From Micromonospora sp. NBC_01699 (GTDB lineage: Bacteria; Actinomycetota; Actinomycetes; Mycobacteriales; Micromonosporaceae): a DNA stretch of 64,000 bases. Each line of letters starts with the position of its first letter. The first letter of the stretch is position 1. Position numbers and translations under genes: made by a program. Below are positions 18,794-27,882 of this stretch, in pieces. The DNA lies in assembly GCF_036250065.1 (NCBI RefSeq), contig NZ_CP109199.1, forward strand, positions 6,880,001 through 6,944,000, in the 5' to 3' direction. The notes beneath the pieces were generated by a model. That model saw only the letters and a program-made list of their open reading frames with translations, was not told where the DNA came from and searched no databases.

Positions 18794-19057
18794 CTACCCG
18801 TCCGGCTCGGTCGACGTGGCGGACTCGCTCGTCGTACCGGGGTCATCCGATGTCTGCGGTTCGGTTGTCGTATCGAGTTCGGTCGACGTACCGGGGGCGG
18901 TTGACGGTTTCGGTGGGCGCCCGACGGTACGCAGGGCGAGCCGGAGGGCGTACTCGATCTGGGCGTTGACGCTGCGCAGGTCGTCGGTGGCCCACCGGGC
19001 GACCGCGTCGTAGACCTGCGGATCGAGCCGGAGCAGGAGTTTCTTGCGCTCGGCCAT
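18794..19057 (-). CDS. Small ribbon-helix-helix (Arc-like) protein with Thr/Ser/Glu tail
   Basis: 87-residue protein. The first half, MAERKKLLLRLDPQVYDAVA through NAQIEYALRLALR, has the strand-helix-helix pattern of Arc/MetJ-type DNA-binding proteins. The second half is a disordered Pro/Thr/Ser/Glu/Asp tail with no similarity I recognise. The start ATG lies 14 bases after the SPFH stop, so the two are co-transcribed. Similar small proteins accompany SPFH proteins in other actinomycetes. Whether it binds DNA is inferred from the fold only. Confidence 0.72.
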   Translation of the reverse strand: MAERKKLLLRLDPQVYDAVARWATDDLRSVNAQIEYALRLALRTVGRPPKPSTAPGTSTELDTTTEPQTSDDPGTTSESATSTEPDG

Positions 19058-19071
19058 CAGCCGGACCGCCT

Positions 19072-19926
19072 CTAGCTGTAGAGGGAACCGGCGTTGACAA
19101 CCGGCTGGGCGGCCCGGTCGCCGCAGAGTACGACCAGCAGGTTCGCCACCATCTGTGCCTTGCGCTCCTCGTCCAGGTCCACCACGTGCTCCTCGCGCAG
19201 CTTGTCCAGGGCCAGCGAGACCATACCGACCGCGCCCTCCACGATCTTGAAACGGGCGCCGACGATCGCACTGGCCTGCTGGCGGGCCAGCATCGCCTGG
19301 GCGATCTCCGGGGCGTAGGCGAGGTGCGTGGTACGCGATTCGAGCACCTCGACGCCGGCCATCTCGGACCGCTCCCGCAACTCGTGGGTCAGCTCCTCGC
19401 TGACCACCGCGCTGTCGCGCAGGCTGGCCCGACCGGAGTCGTGCGCCTCGTACGGGTAGCTGGTGGCCAGGTGCCGGACGGCCGACTCGGCCTGCACGGC
19501 GACGTACTCGACGTGGTCGTCGACGGCGAACACGGCCTTGGCCGCGTCGACCACCCGCCAGACGACAACGGCGGCGATCTCGACCGGGTTGCCGTCGGCG
19601 TCGGAGACTTTGAGCCGGGCGGTCTCGAAGTTGCGCACCCGCAGCGTCACCTGGGTACGGGCGGTCAGCGGCAGGGTCCAGTGGAATCCGGCCTCGCGGA
19701 TGGTGCCGACGTAGCGGCCGAAGAACTGCACCACCTGCGCGTTGTTGGGGTTGACGATGGTGAACCCGGTGCCGGCCAGGGCAGCCAGTACGGCGTAGCC
19801 GACGGCGGTGGCGATGATCGCCTGGTCGCTGCCGCTCGCGGCGAGCACGACGGCCGCGATGGCGGCGAGCACGACCAGCACCGCGACCATGAGGAATCCG
19901 GACATCCGGAAGACCACTCGCTCCAT
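19072..19926 (-). CDS. SPFH/Band 7 domain membrane protein
   Basis: 284-residue protein with two N-terminal hydrophobic helices (residues about 10-32 and 38-56). An SPFH (stomatin/prohibitin/flotillin) domain follows, beginning near [20 protein letters not shown] and including [11 protein letters not shown], then a helical region with [20 protein letters not shown]. Family members form ring-shaped scaffolds in membrane microdomains. ATG at 19926 has AAGGAG 6 bases upstream. It is the first gene of a two-gene operon with the ribbon-helix-helix protein. Confidence 0.88.
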   Translation of the reverse strand: MERVVFRMSGFLMVAVLVVLAAIAAVVLAASGSDQAIIATAVGYAVLAALAGTGFTIVNPNNAQVVQFFGRYVGTIREAGFHWTLPLTARTQVTLRVRNFETARLKVSDADGNPVEIAAVVVWRVVDAAKAVFAVDDHVEYVAVQAESAVRHLATSYPYEAHDSGRASLRDSAVVSEELTHELRERSEMAGVEVLESRTTHLAYAPEIAQAMLARQQASAIVGARFKIVEGAVGMVSLALDKLREEHVVDLDEERKAQMVANLLVVLCGDRAAQPVVNAGSLYS

Positions 19927-19996
19927 GACATCTCCTTAGTAGCAAAGTGATATCACCACGATAGCGAGCGGCCGCACGACGGACAACCCCATATCC

Positions 19997-21244
19997 CTAC
20001 CGCTTCGGCTCGACGTCCAGCGCCGGCTCGGGTTCGGTGAGGGCGAGCTTGCGGGTGGCGATCCGCCACCCGATCGCGTACACCACGGTGACCAGGCCAC
20101 AGCCGGCCAGCACCACCCGCTCATCGACGTGGTCCACCACCGCCGCGACCGCGAGCTGGCTGATCGAGATGGCGAACGTGGCCAGCATCAGGTCGGTGGC
20201 GAACACCCGGCCACGCAGCCGGTCCGGCACCTCGCCCTGCAACGCGAAGTTGGAGAGCACCCAGTTGCTGCCACCGGCGAAATGGGCCACGAAGACCAGC
20301 GCCAGCACCAGCGGGAACCAGTTGACCAGGGAAACCCCGAGGTAGGCCAGGCCGTAGCCGGACATCGACAGGGCCAGGCCGGGCAGCAGCCAGGACCGCC
20401 GGGTGAGCACCCGACGCATCAGCACCGGTCCGGCCACCGCACCGGCGCCACGGGCGGCGAAGAGCAGGCCGGCGCCGAGCGCGCCGACCCCGTACACGCC
20501 GGCCAGCAGCGGGAACACGGTCAGCACACCGTTGCCGAGGCCGACCGCCGACTTGACCGTGACCAGGGCCCGCAGCCGGGGCCGGGCCGAGATGTAGCGC
20601 AACGCCTCGCCCAGCGCCGCCCAGCCCCGCTGCGCCGGTTCGCCGTGGTCGCGCGGGGCCTGCAACGGGCGGCGGATCAACCCGGCCAGACCGGCCGCGC
20701 CGGCCAGCGCCGCCGCCGCGATCCAGAAACACGCGTACGGTCCGACGACCTCGCTGAGCAGCCCACCGAGCGACGCCCCGACCACCGCCATGGTGCCCCA
20801 GGCCGCGCCGGCGACCGCGTTGCCGGCGGCCAGGTCCTCGGGGGCGAGCACGTTCGGCAGGGCGGCCTGGGCGGCGGGCGAGTAGAACGCCTTCGACACC
20901 GCGACCGCACCGATCGCGACCAGCGCCAACCAGGCGGTGTCGGCACTGCGTACCCAGAGCAGCAGCAGGATCGCCACCAGCGCGGCCAGGTTCGCCACCA
21001 TCATGATCTTCTTGCGGTCGATCCGGTCGGCGATCATCCCGCTGTACGGCAGCATCAGCGCGGTCAGCCCGGTGTCGACGGCCAACACCAGCGCGCCCCA
21101 CACACCGCTGCCGGTGAGCTGTGGCAGCAGCACCAGCAACGGCACCATGACGAACCAGTCGGCGCCGAAGACCACGAGTTCGGCGCAGAACAGGTTCCGG
21201 AAGTCACGGTTTCGGGCCAGGACCCGCAGCGGAGACGACGACAC
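19997..21244 (-). CDS. MFS transporter (DHA3/MFS_3-like exporter)
   Basis: 415-residue major facilitator with about 10-12 transmembrane helices. It shows the loop 2-3 signature SGMIADRIDRKKIMM and a second conserved cytoplasmic segment near GEVPDRLRGRVFATD, typical of the MFS_3 / enterobactin exporter-like group. Probably a proton-driven efflux pump, substrate unknown. GTG at 21244. It runs the same way as the RND gene but a strong terminator separates them; SPFH follows after 70 bases. Confidence 0.85.
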   Translation of the reverse strand: MSSSPLRVLARNRDFRNLFCAELVVFGADWFVMVPLLVLLPQLTGSGVWGALVLAVDTGLTALMLPYSGMIADRIDRKKIMMVANLAALVAILLLLWVRSADTAWLALVAIGAVAVSKAFYSPAAQAALPNVLAPEDLAAGNAVAGAAWGTMAVVGASLGGLLSEVVGPYACFWIAAAALAGAAGLAGLIRRPLQAPRDHGEPAQRGWAALGEALRYISARPRLRALVTVKSAVGLGNGVLTVFPLLAGVYGVGALGAGLLFAARGAGAVAGPVLMRRVLTRRSWLLPGLALSMSGYGLAYLGVSLVNWFPLVLALVFVAHFAGGSNWVLSNFALQGEVPDRLRGRVFATDLMLATFAISISQLAVAAVVDHVDERVVLAGCGLVTVVYAIGWRIATRKLALTEPEPALDVEPKR

Positions 21245-21282
21245 GGACCCGGACCCTACCCGGAGGTGAACGGCCCACAGAC

Positions 21283-21325
21283 GGGTCGTCCCGGGCCGGT
21301 GATCTACACCGACCCGGGACGACCC
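21283..21325 (-). terminator. Strong hairpin terminator between RND pump and MFS gene
   Basis: 13-base-pair perfect stem GGGTCGTCCCGGG / CCCGGGACGACCC with an inner 5-base-pair CGGTG/CACCG stem and a 5-base loop. It begins 28 bases after the RND stop on the minus strand. Confidence 0.85.
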
Positions 21326-21353
21326 GGACTAGCCCAACCGCTCGTTGCCCGGA

Positions 21354-24300
21354 CTACTCAGCCGGTGGCAGCGGCGAACGCCGGGTCTTCGGCAGCCGGA
21401 GCACCTCGAACTGGTCCGTACCGTCGATCAGCGCACCCGACGGCCTGGGCGCCGCGTCGACGCCGAACCGACCCGCGTCGGTCGAGTTGCCGGCCGTACC
21501 GGTCGCCGGCGCACCGGCGCCGACCAGCACCGGCTCGGGAGCCGAGCCGGACGGGGCATCGCCCTTGGCCAGGTTGCGCCGCTCCCGGCGCCGCTCCCGC
21601 CGGCCCTCCACCATCGTGTAGAGGGTCGGCACCAGGACCAGGGTGAGCAGGGTGGAGCTGAGCAGGCCACCGATCACCACGACCGCCAGCGGCTGGGAGA
21701 TGAAGCCGCCCTCGCCGGTGAGGCCGAGTGCCATCGGCAGCAGGGCGAAGATGGTCGCGATGGCGGTCATCAGGATCGGCCGCAACCGGCGCCGGGCCCC
21801 TTCGACCACCGCGTCCTGGACGCTCAGGCCCTGCTCCCGGTACTGGTTGATCAGATCCAGCAGCACGATCGCGTTGGTCACCACGATGCCGACCAGCATC
21901 AGCACACCGATCAGGGCCGGTACGCCCAGCGGCGTCCCGGTGACCAGCAGCAGGCCGATCGCACCGGTGGCCGCGAACGGGATCGAGACCAGCAGGATCA
22001 GCGGCTGGATCAGGCTCCGGAAGGTCGCCACCATGATCACGAAGACGATCGCGATCGCGGCGAGTACGGCCAGCCCCAGGTCGGCGAAGGCGTCGGCCTG
22101 CTCGGCGCTGACCCCGCCGATGGCGAAGCTCGCCCCCGGCACCTCCAGCGCGTCCAGCTTCTTCTGCAACTCGGCGCTGGTGGCGCCGAGGTTCGCGCCG
22201 GTGGCCGTACCGGTGACGGTGACACTGCGCTCGCCGTCGATCCGGGTGATCGAGACCGGGCCCGCCACCTCGTTGACGACGGCCAGGTCACCGAGCTTCG
22301 CCGGGCCGATCGGAAGCGCCTTGAGCTCATCGACGGTGGCCGGGCTCGCGCCGAAGCGCAGCACCACGTCCTGCTGATCGTTGTCGAGCGATACCTGCCC
22401 GAGCGGGCTGCCCCGGAATGCCTGCCCCACGAGCTGGCCGACGGCCGCCTCGGAGAGCCCGAACTGGGCCGCCTTGGCCCGGTCCACCGCGACGTCGATC
22501 CGCGGTGCGCTGTCGGCCAGGCTCGTCTCGACGTCCTCGACGTCCGGGGTGTCGGCCACGAGCTTGCGTACCTGCTCGGTCGCCTGCGCCAGTATGGTGT
22601 TGTCGGACGCCTGGACGATCACGGCGAGCTGGTTGGTCGACTGGCTGCCGCCGCCGAAGGTGATCTCACCGGCATTGCTCAGCTTGTCGAACTCCGCCCG
22701 CAGGCTGTCCCGCAGCGGTCCGGCCTCGGTGCCCTCGTGCAGCGCCACCGAGAAGCTCGCGCTGGCGCCGCCACCGCCGCCCTCCCACGGGTTGCCCCCG
22801 CCACCGGCGGTGACCTGGTACGTCTCGACCCCGTCGGTCCGGGCCAGGATCCCCTCGACCTGCTTGGCCGCGGCGTCGGTGGTGGCCAGGCTGCTGCCGA
22901 CCGGCAGCTTCTGGCTGATGCTGAGGGTGTCCTGGCCGGAGTCGTCCAGGAAGTTCGTCTTGAGCTGGGTGGAGAGGCCGAACGTCGCGAAGAGCACCAC
23001 CAGCCCGATCGCCACCGTGGCCCAGCGACGCGTGGTCGCGAAGTCGATCACCGGCAGGTAGGCCCGCTGGAGCGGACTGCGCAGTTCCTTCTCCTCGGCC
23101 GCCGCGCGTACCGCCGCCTCGCCGGCGCCACCGGCGGCCGGCTTCAGGAACCAGTACGCCAGCACCGGGATGACGGTCAGCGAGACCACCAGCGAGGCGA
23201 GCAGCGCCACCGTGACGGTGATCGCGAACGGGGCGAAGATCTGCCCGACGAAGCCGCCGACCAGGGCGATCGGCGCGAACACCGCGACCGTGGTGAGGGT
23301 GGAGGCGGTCACCGCGCCGGAGACCTCGCGGACGCCGGTGATGATGGCCCCGCGCTTGTCCTCGCCGTACCCGAGGTGTCGTTTGATGTTCTCCAGGACG
23401 ACGATCGAGTCGTCCACCACCCGGCCGACCGCGATGGTCAGCGCGCCGAGGGTGAGCAGGTTGAGCGAGTATTCGCCGATCCAGAGCGCGATCAGCGCGA
23501 CCATCACGGAGAGCGGGATCGAGACCGCGGTGACCAGGGTGGACCGCACCGACAGCAGGAACACCAGGATGACCAGGACCGCCATCACCAGGCCGAGCAG
23601 GCCCTCGGTGGTCAGGCTTTCGATCGACTTCTCGACGTACGGTGCCTGGTCGAAGACGACCGTCAGGTCGGCGCCGGATGCCTGACCGAGGTCGGCGAGC
23701 CGGTCCCGGATCTCGTGCGAGATCTGCACCGCGTTGCCGTCCGGCGACGCGGTGACCTGGATGCCGAGGCTCTCCTTGCCGTTGGTCCGGGTGAACGCGG
23801 TCGCCGCGGCGACCTGCTTCTCCACGGTGGCGATGTCGCCGAGCCGAACCGCCGGGGCGCCCGGAGTGGACGGGCTGACGAAGATGCCGCGCAGGTCGTC
23901 GATGGTGCCGATCCGGGTACCGATCTGCACCGTACGGGCCTGGGTGCCGTCGACCAGGGTGCCGGCCGGGATGGCCACCCCGTTCGTCTGGAGCGCGGTG
24001 CCGATGGCGGTCGGCGCGATGCCGAGCCCGGCGAGCTTGGCCGGGTCGGGGGTGATCACGACCTGCTGGTCGGGCGCACCGGTCACCTCGACCGTGCGGA
24101 CCCCGTCGATCCCCTCGATCTCGGGTACGACGGTGGCGCGCAACTTGTCGGCGAGCGCCTGCCGGTCCCCGCCGCCGCTGGCGGCCAGTACGACGGCGGG
24201 CAGGTCGTCGGTGCTACCGGCGAAGACCAGCGGGTCGACGCCCTCGGGCAGCTGGGTGCTGATCCGGTTGAGCGCGGTCTCCATCTTGTTGACCATGCCG

Positions 24301-24608
24301 TCGAGGTCGCTGCCGAACTCGTACTCGACCTGGACGGTGGTGGCGCCCTCACGCGAGGTCGAGGTGACCTTGGTGAGACCGGCGACGCCCTGGATGCTGT
24401 TCTCGATCGGCTCGGTGACCTGGGCTTCGACGATCTCGGGCGAGGCGCCCGGGTAGCTGGCCACGATGAACGCCGCCGGGAACTCCAGCGACGGTAGGAG
24501 TTGCTGCTTCAGCGAGGGGACGGCGAACACCCCGAAGCCCGTGATCACCACCGCGATGAGGGCGACCAGCCCTCGGTTGGCGAGACTGAGCCTGGCAAAC
24601 AACGACAT
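21354..24608 (-). CDS. RND-superfamily efflux permease (HAE1/SwrC-like)
   Basis: 1084-residue inner-membrane pump of the AcrB/HAE1 type: N-terminal helix, a large periplasmic-type loop, six helices, a second loop and six more helices. Visible features are the ASYPGASPEIVEAQVTEPIE segment, GRVVDDSIVVLENI in TM4 with its proton-relay Asp residues, and VGIVVTNAIVLLDLINQYRE. A Gly-rich patch (AGGGGNPWEGGGGGAS) lies in the second loop. No membrane-fusion protein or outer-membrane channel gene is nearby, as for SwrC-like pumps of Gram-positives. The MarR gene is divergent from it. Confidence 0.9.
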   Translation of the reverse strand: MSLFARLSLANRGLVALIAVVITGFGVFAVPSLKQQLLPSLEFPAAFIVASYPGASPEIVEAQVTEPIENSIQGVAGLTKVTSTSREGATTVQVEYEFGSDLDGMVNKMETALNRISTQLPEGVDPLVFAGSTDDLPAVVLAASGGGDRQALADKLRATVVPEIEGIDGVRTVEVTGAPDQQVVITPDPAKLAGLGIAPTAIGTALQTNGVAIPAGTLVDGTQARTVQIGTRIGTIDDLRGIFVSPSTPGAPAVRLGDIATVEKQVAAATAFTRTNGKESLGIQVTASPDGNAVQISHEIRDRLADLGQASGADLTVVFDQAPYVEKSIESLTTEGLLGLVMAVLVILVFLLSVRSTLVTAVSIPLSVMVALIALWIGEYSLNLLTLGALTIAVGRVVDDSIVVLENIKRHLGYGEDKRGAIITGVREVSGAVTASTLTTVAVFAPIALVGGFVGQIFAPFAITVTVALLASLVVSLTVIPVLAYWFLKPAAGGAGEAAVRAAAEEKELRSPLQRAYLPVIDFATTRRWATVAIGLVVLFATFGLSTQLKTNFLDDSGQDTLSISQKLPVGSSLATTDAAAKQVEGILARTDGVETYQVTAGGGGNPWEGGGGGASASFSVALHEGTEAGPLRDSLRAEFDKLSNAGEITFGGGSQSTNQLAVIVQASDNTILAQATEQVRKLVADTPDVEDVETSLADSAPRIDVAVDRAKAAQFGLSEAAVGQLVGQAFRGSPLGQVSLDNDQQDVVLRFGASPATVDELKALPIGPAKLGDLAVVNEVAGPVSITRIDGERSVTVTGTATGANLGATSAELQKKLDALEVPGASFAIGGVSAEQADAFADLGLAVLAAIAIVFVIMVATFRSLIQPLILLVSIPFAATGAIGLLLVTGTPLGVPALIGVLMLVGIVVTNAIVLLDLINQYREQGLSVQDAVVEGARRRLRPILMTAIATIFALLPMALGLTGEGGFISQPLAVVVIGGLLSSTLLTLVLVPTLYTMVEGRRERRRERRNLAKGDAPSGSAPEPVLVGAGAPATGTAGNSTDAGRFGVDAAPRPSGALIDGTDQFEVLRLPKTRRSPLPPAE

Positions 24609-24638
24609 GGGCGAGCTCTCCTGGGGAAGTCAGGGCGC

Positions 24639-24664
24639 GACACGAATATTTTGCCTGACACGAA
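24639..24664. promoter_or_regulatory. Direct repeat in the RND/MarR divergent promoter region
   Basis: Two copies of GACACGAA (24639-24646 and 24657-24664), 18 bases apart, in an A/T-rich island between the divergent RND and MarR genes. A candidate site for the MarR regulator; no perfect palindrome is present. Confidence 0.4.
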
Positions 24665-24762
24665 CAATTCGCGTGAGGCCGGGGGGCCTGCTAACGTCCG
24701 GTGGCCAGTGGCACGACCTCCGTCACCGCCACCACCGCGACGGCGAGGAGGCGGGCGAAGCG

Positions 24763-25275
24763 TTGGGCGATCGGTCCCGGCTCATCGCGGCCATCATGGA
24801 TGGTCAACGTCGGATGCAACACGTGTTCGCCTCCGACCGCTCCAATCCGCTCCTCTCGCTGCACCTGACCCTGCCGCAGCTGAAAATCCTGCTCCTGCTC
24901 GCACACAGCGGCAGCGCTTCCGGCCGGGAACTGTCCGGCAGCGTCGGGGTCAGCCTGGCGACCATGACCGGCATCGTCGACCGTCTGGTCACCCAGGATC
25001 TCGTCGTACGGGGTGAGGACCCACGCGATCGGCGGGTCCGCCGGGTCGAGCTGAGCCCGTCCGGCCGCAAGCTCATGGAGGGCATCCTGACCGCCGGCAA
25101 CGCCCGGATGCAAAGCCTCCTCAGCCGGCTCTCAGTCGACGAGCTGGCGACCGTCGAACGGGCCACCGCCCTGCTGCTCGACGCGGCCATCGCCGAGCAC
25201 CGCGAAGCCGGGTCCGTGGCCGTACCCGGTGACCGGCCGGACCCGGCCCGAGAAGACCGGTCCACCGACCGGTAG
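24763..25275 (+). CDS. MarR-family transcriptional regulator
   Basis: Winged-helix regulator of 170 residues from the TTG at 24763, which is preceded at about 12 bases by GAGGAG. An ATG 33 bases later is the alternative start. Recognition region: LTLPQLKILLLLAHSGS, then SGSVGVSLATMTGIVDRLV (helix-turn-helix) and GEDPRDRRVRRVELS (wing). It is divergent from the RND pump and most likely represses it in response to a pump substrate. It ends convergently with thrC across a hairpin. Confidence 0.85.
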   Translation: MGDRSRLIAAIMDGQRRMQHVFASDRSNPLLSLHLTLPQLKILLLLAHSGSASGRELSGSVGVSLATMTGIVDRLVTQDLVVRGEDPRDRRVRRVELSPSGRKLMEGILTAGNARMQSLLSRLSVDELATVERATALLLDAAIAEHREAGSVAVPGDRPDPAREDRSTDR

Positions 25276-25299
25276 CGCCGGCCGTGGGTGAGCCGGCGC
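25275..25299. terminator. Bidirectional hairpin between MarR gene and thrC
   Basis: Perfect 8-base-pair stem GCGCCGGC / GCCGGCGC with a 9-base loop, starting at the last base of the MarR stop codon and 31 bases from the convergent thrC stop. Confidence 0.6.
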
Positions 25300-25329
25300 C
25301 GAGGTCGATACAGGGCGGAAAACCGCTGG

Positions 25330-26379
25330 TCAGACCAGGTCGAGCGCGCGGGCGGCGGCGATCGGGTCATTGCCGATGGTGGTCGGCGACGGTGCGGTGG
25401 AGATGGCCCACTCCGGATCCTTCAGCCCGTGCCCGGTGACCGTGCAGACGATCGTCGAGCCGGCCGGAACCGTACCCGCCTCGGCCTGCTGGAGCAGGCC
25501 CGCGACACTGGCCGCGCTGCCGAGTTCCACGAACGCGCCCACCTCACGGGCAAGCAACCGGTACGCGGCCAGGATCTCCCGATCGGTCACCGCGGCGATC
25601 AGCCCGCCCGAGGCGTCCCGCGCGTCCAGCGCCCCGGTCCAGCTCGCCGGGTTGCCGATCCGAATGGCGGTGGCGATGGTCGACGGCTCGCGTACCGCCT
25701 CGCCGTTGACGATCGGGGCGGCGCCGGCCGCCTGGAAGCCGTACATCCTGGGGTGTCGGGTGGCGTTGCCGGCCGCCACGTCCTCCCGGTAGCCCAACCA
25801 GTACGCGGTGATGTTGCCGGCGTTGCCGACCGGCAGGCAGTGGATGTCCGGTGCGTCGCCGAGCGCCTCGACGATCTCGAAGGCGGCGGTCTTCTGGCCG
25901 TGCACCCGGTCCGGATTGACCGAGTTGACCAGGGCCACCGGGTAGTCCTGGGCGAGCTTGGAGGCGAGCGCCAGGCAGTCGTCGAAGTTTCCGTCGACCT
26001 GCAACAGCTTCGCCCCGTGGACCAGCGCCTGGGCCAGCTTGCCCAGCGCGATCTTGCCCTGCGGCACCAGCACCGCGCAGCTCAGCCCGGCCCGTGCGGC
26101 GTACGCGGCGGCCGAGGCGCTGGTGTTGCCGGTCGAGGCGCAGATGATCGCCTTGTTGCCGGTCTCGACCGCGCGGGAGACCGCCACGGTCATCCCCCGG
26201 TCCTTGAACGAACCGGTCGGGTTGGCCCCCTCCACCTTCAGGTAGACGTCACAGCCGGTACGGGCGGAGAGCACCGGCGCGGGCAGCAACGGGGTGTTCC
26301 CCTCGTGCAGCGTGACGACGGGTGTGGCGTCGGTGACCGGCAGCCGGTCCCGGTAGGTCTCGATCAAACCCCGCCACAT
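25330..26379 (-). CDS. thrC: Threonine synthase
   Basis: PLP enzyme converting O-phosphohomoserine to threonine. The 349-residue product starts at ATG 26379 ([10 protein letters not shown]) with GAGGAG upstream. It carries the PLP lysine K59 in [12 protein letters not shown], the [19 protein letters not shown] phosphate-binding region and [13 protein letters not shown]. It is preceded by hom (169-base gap) and should be followed by thrB, but thrB is 6.6 kb away. Confidence 0.95.
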   Translation of the reverse strand: MWRGLIETYRDRLPVTDATPVVTLHEGNTPLLPAPVLSARTGCDVYLKVEGANPTGSFKDRGMTVAVSRAVETGNKAIICASTGNTSASAAAYAARAGLSCAVLVPQGKIALGKLAQALVHGAKLLQVDGNFDDCLALASKLAQDYPVALVNSVNPDRVHGQKTAAFEIVEALGDAPDIHCLPVGNAGNITAYWLGYREDVAAGNATRHPRMYGFQAAGAAPIVNGEAVREPSTIATAIRIGNPASWTGALDARDASGGLIAAVTDREILAAYRLLAREVGAFVELGSAASVAGLLQQAEAGTVPAGSTIVCTVTGHGLKDPEWAISTAPSPTTIGNDPIAAARALDLV

Positions 26380-26547
26380 GTCGATCTCCTCGTCGATGCG
26401 TTGCCGCCTGGGGGCGGACGCCGGGTGAAGGTGGGTCAAGCGTGACCCAGGGTGCCGGCGGCCGTGCCCGCGCACCCATCGTTACCCATCTGGCGGGACA
26501 CCGCCGCCCCGCCCCCGGCCCCCGACCGGGCGCGCCGGCCGATCGAC

Positions 26548-27882
26548 TCAGACCCCGCCCTCGACCCGCAGGACGCTGGCGATCGAACGGACGATGTCGA
26601 GACCGCGCAACTCCTCGACGGTGGCGGCGAGCGCGGCATCCGGCGCGGCGTGGGTGACGATCACCAGGATCGCGTCACCGCCCCGCCCGGCGGTCGCCGT
26701 ACCGCTGGTGCTCGCGGACGCCTGCCGGACGGTCGCGATCGACACCTCGTGCCGGGCGAAGACCCCGGCCACGGTGGCCAGCACACCGGCGCGGTCGGCC
26801 ACGTCGAGGCTGATGTGGTAGCGGGTGACCGCCTCACCCATCGGCCGGATCGGCAGCGCCGCATACGCCGACTCGCTGGGCGTACTGACGCCGGCCAGCC
26901 GGTTGCGGGAGACCGCCACCACGTCGCCGAGCACCGCGCTCGCGGTCGGCGCACCGCCGGCACCCCGGCCGTAGAACATCAACTGCCCGGCCGAGACCGC
27001 CTCCACGAAGACCGCGTTGAACGCGTCCCCGACGCTGGCCAGCGGGTGGCTGCGCGGGATCATCGCCGGGTACACCCGGACACCGATCGACTCCGCGCCG
27101 GTGGAGTCCGGGCCACGCGAGGCGATGCAGAGCAGCTTGATCGTGCAGCCCATGGCGTTGGCGCTGGCCACGTCGGCGGCGGTGACCTCGGTGATGCCCT
27201 CGCGGTAGACGTCGGCCGCGCTGACCCGGGTGTGGAAGGCCAGCGAGGCGAGGATCGCGGCCTTCGCCGCCGCATCGAAGCCCTCCACGTCGGCGGTCGG
27301 GTCGGCCTCGGCGTACCCCAGTTCGGTGGCCTCGTCGAGGGCCTCGGCGAAGCCGGCACCGGTGGCGTCCATGGCCGAGAGGATGAAGTTGGTGGTGCCG
27401 TTGACGATGCCGGTGACCCGGGTGATCGTGTCGCCCTGCAACGACTCGCGCAGCGGGCGCAGCAGCGGGATCGCCCCGGCGACCGACGCCTCGTAGTAGA
27501 GGTCGGCACCGCTCTCCGCGGCGGCGTCGTGCAGCGACCCGCCGTCCTCGGCGAGCAGCGCCTTGTTCGCGGTCACCACGCTCTTGCCCGCCCGCAGCGC
27601 CTCGACCAGCCAGGTACGGGCCGGCTCGATGCCGCCGACCATCTCCACCACCACGTCGACGTCGTCCCGTTTGACCAGGCCGAGCGCGTCGGTGGTGAAG
27701 ACCGCCGGATCGACCGGGAGGTCACCCCGGTTGCGGCCCTTTCGGCGTACGGCGATGCCGGCGATCTCCAGCGGCGCGCCGATCCGGGCGGCGAGGTCGA
27801 CGGCCTGCTCGTGCAGCAGCCGGACCACCTCGCTGCCGACCGTGCCACAACCGAGCAGCGCCAAGCGGACAGGCTTCGTCAT
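26548..27882 (-). CDS. hom: Homoserine dehydrogenase with ACT domain
   Basis: Reduces aspartate semialdehyde to homoserine, the branch point for threonine and methionine. The 444-residue product has the NAD(P)-binding LALLGCGTVGSEVVRLL, the catalytic region NGTTNFILSAMDATG, and a C-terminal ACT domain (HISLDVADRAGVLATVAGVF) expected to bind threonine for feedback control. ATG overlaps the lysA stop by 4 bases. Confidence 0.96.
   Translation of the reverse strand: MTKPVRLALLGCGTVGSEVVRLLHEQAVDLAARIGAPLEIAGIAVRRKGRNRGDLPVDPAVFTTDALGLVKRDDVDVVVEMVGGIEPARTWLVEALRAGKSVVTANKALLAEDGGSLHDAAAESGADLYYEASVAGAIPLLRPLRESLQGDTITRVTGIVNGTTNFILSAMDATGAGFAEALDEATELGYAEADPTADVEGFDAAAKAAILASLAFHTRVSAADVYREGITEVTAADVASANAMGCTIKLLCIASRGPDSTGAESIGVRVYPAMIPRSHPLASVGDAFNAVFVEAVSAGQLMFYGRGAGGAPTASAVLGDVVAVSRNRLAGVSTPSESAYAALPIRPMGEAVTRYHISLDVADRAGVLATVAGVFARHEVSIATVRQASASTSGTATAGRGGDAILVIVTHAAPDAALAATVEELRGLDIVRSIASVLRVEGGV

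Noticed and set aside
21345-24497. 1050-residue plus-strand ORF antisense to the RND pump
   Set aside because: Composition typical of antisense frames (Arg/Asp/Gly/His-rich), no domains; the minus-strand RND permease explains the region.
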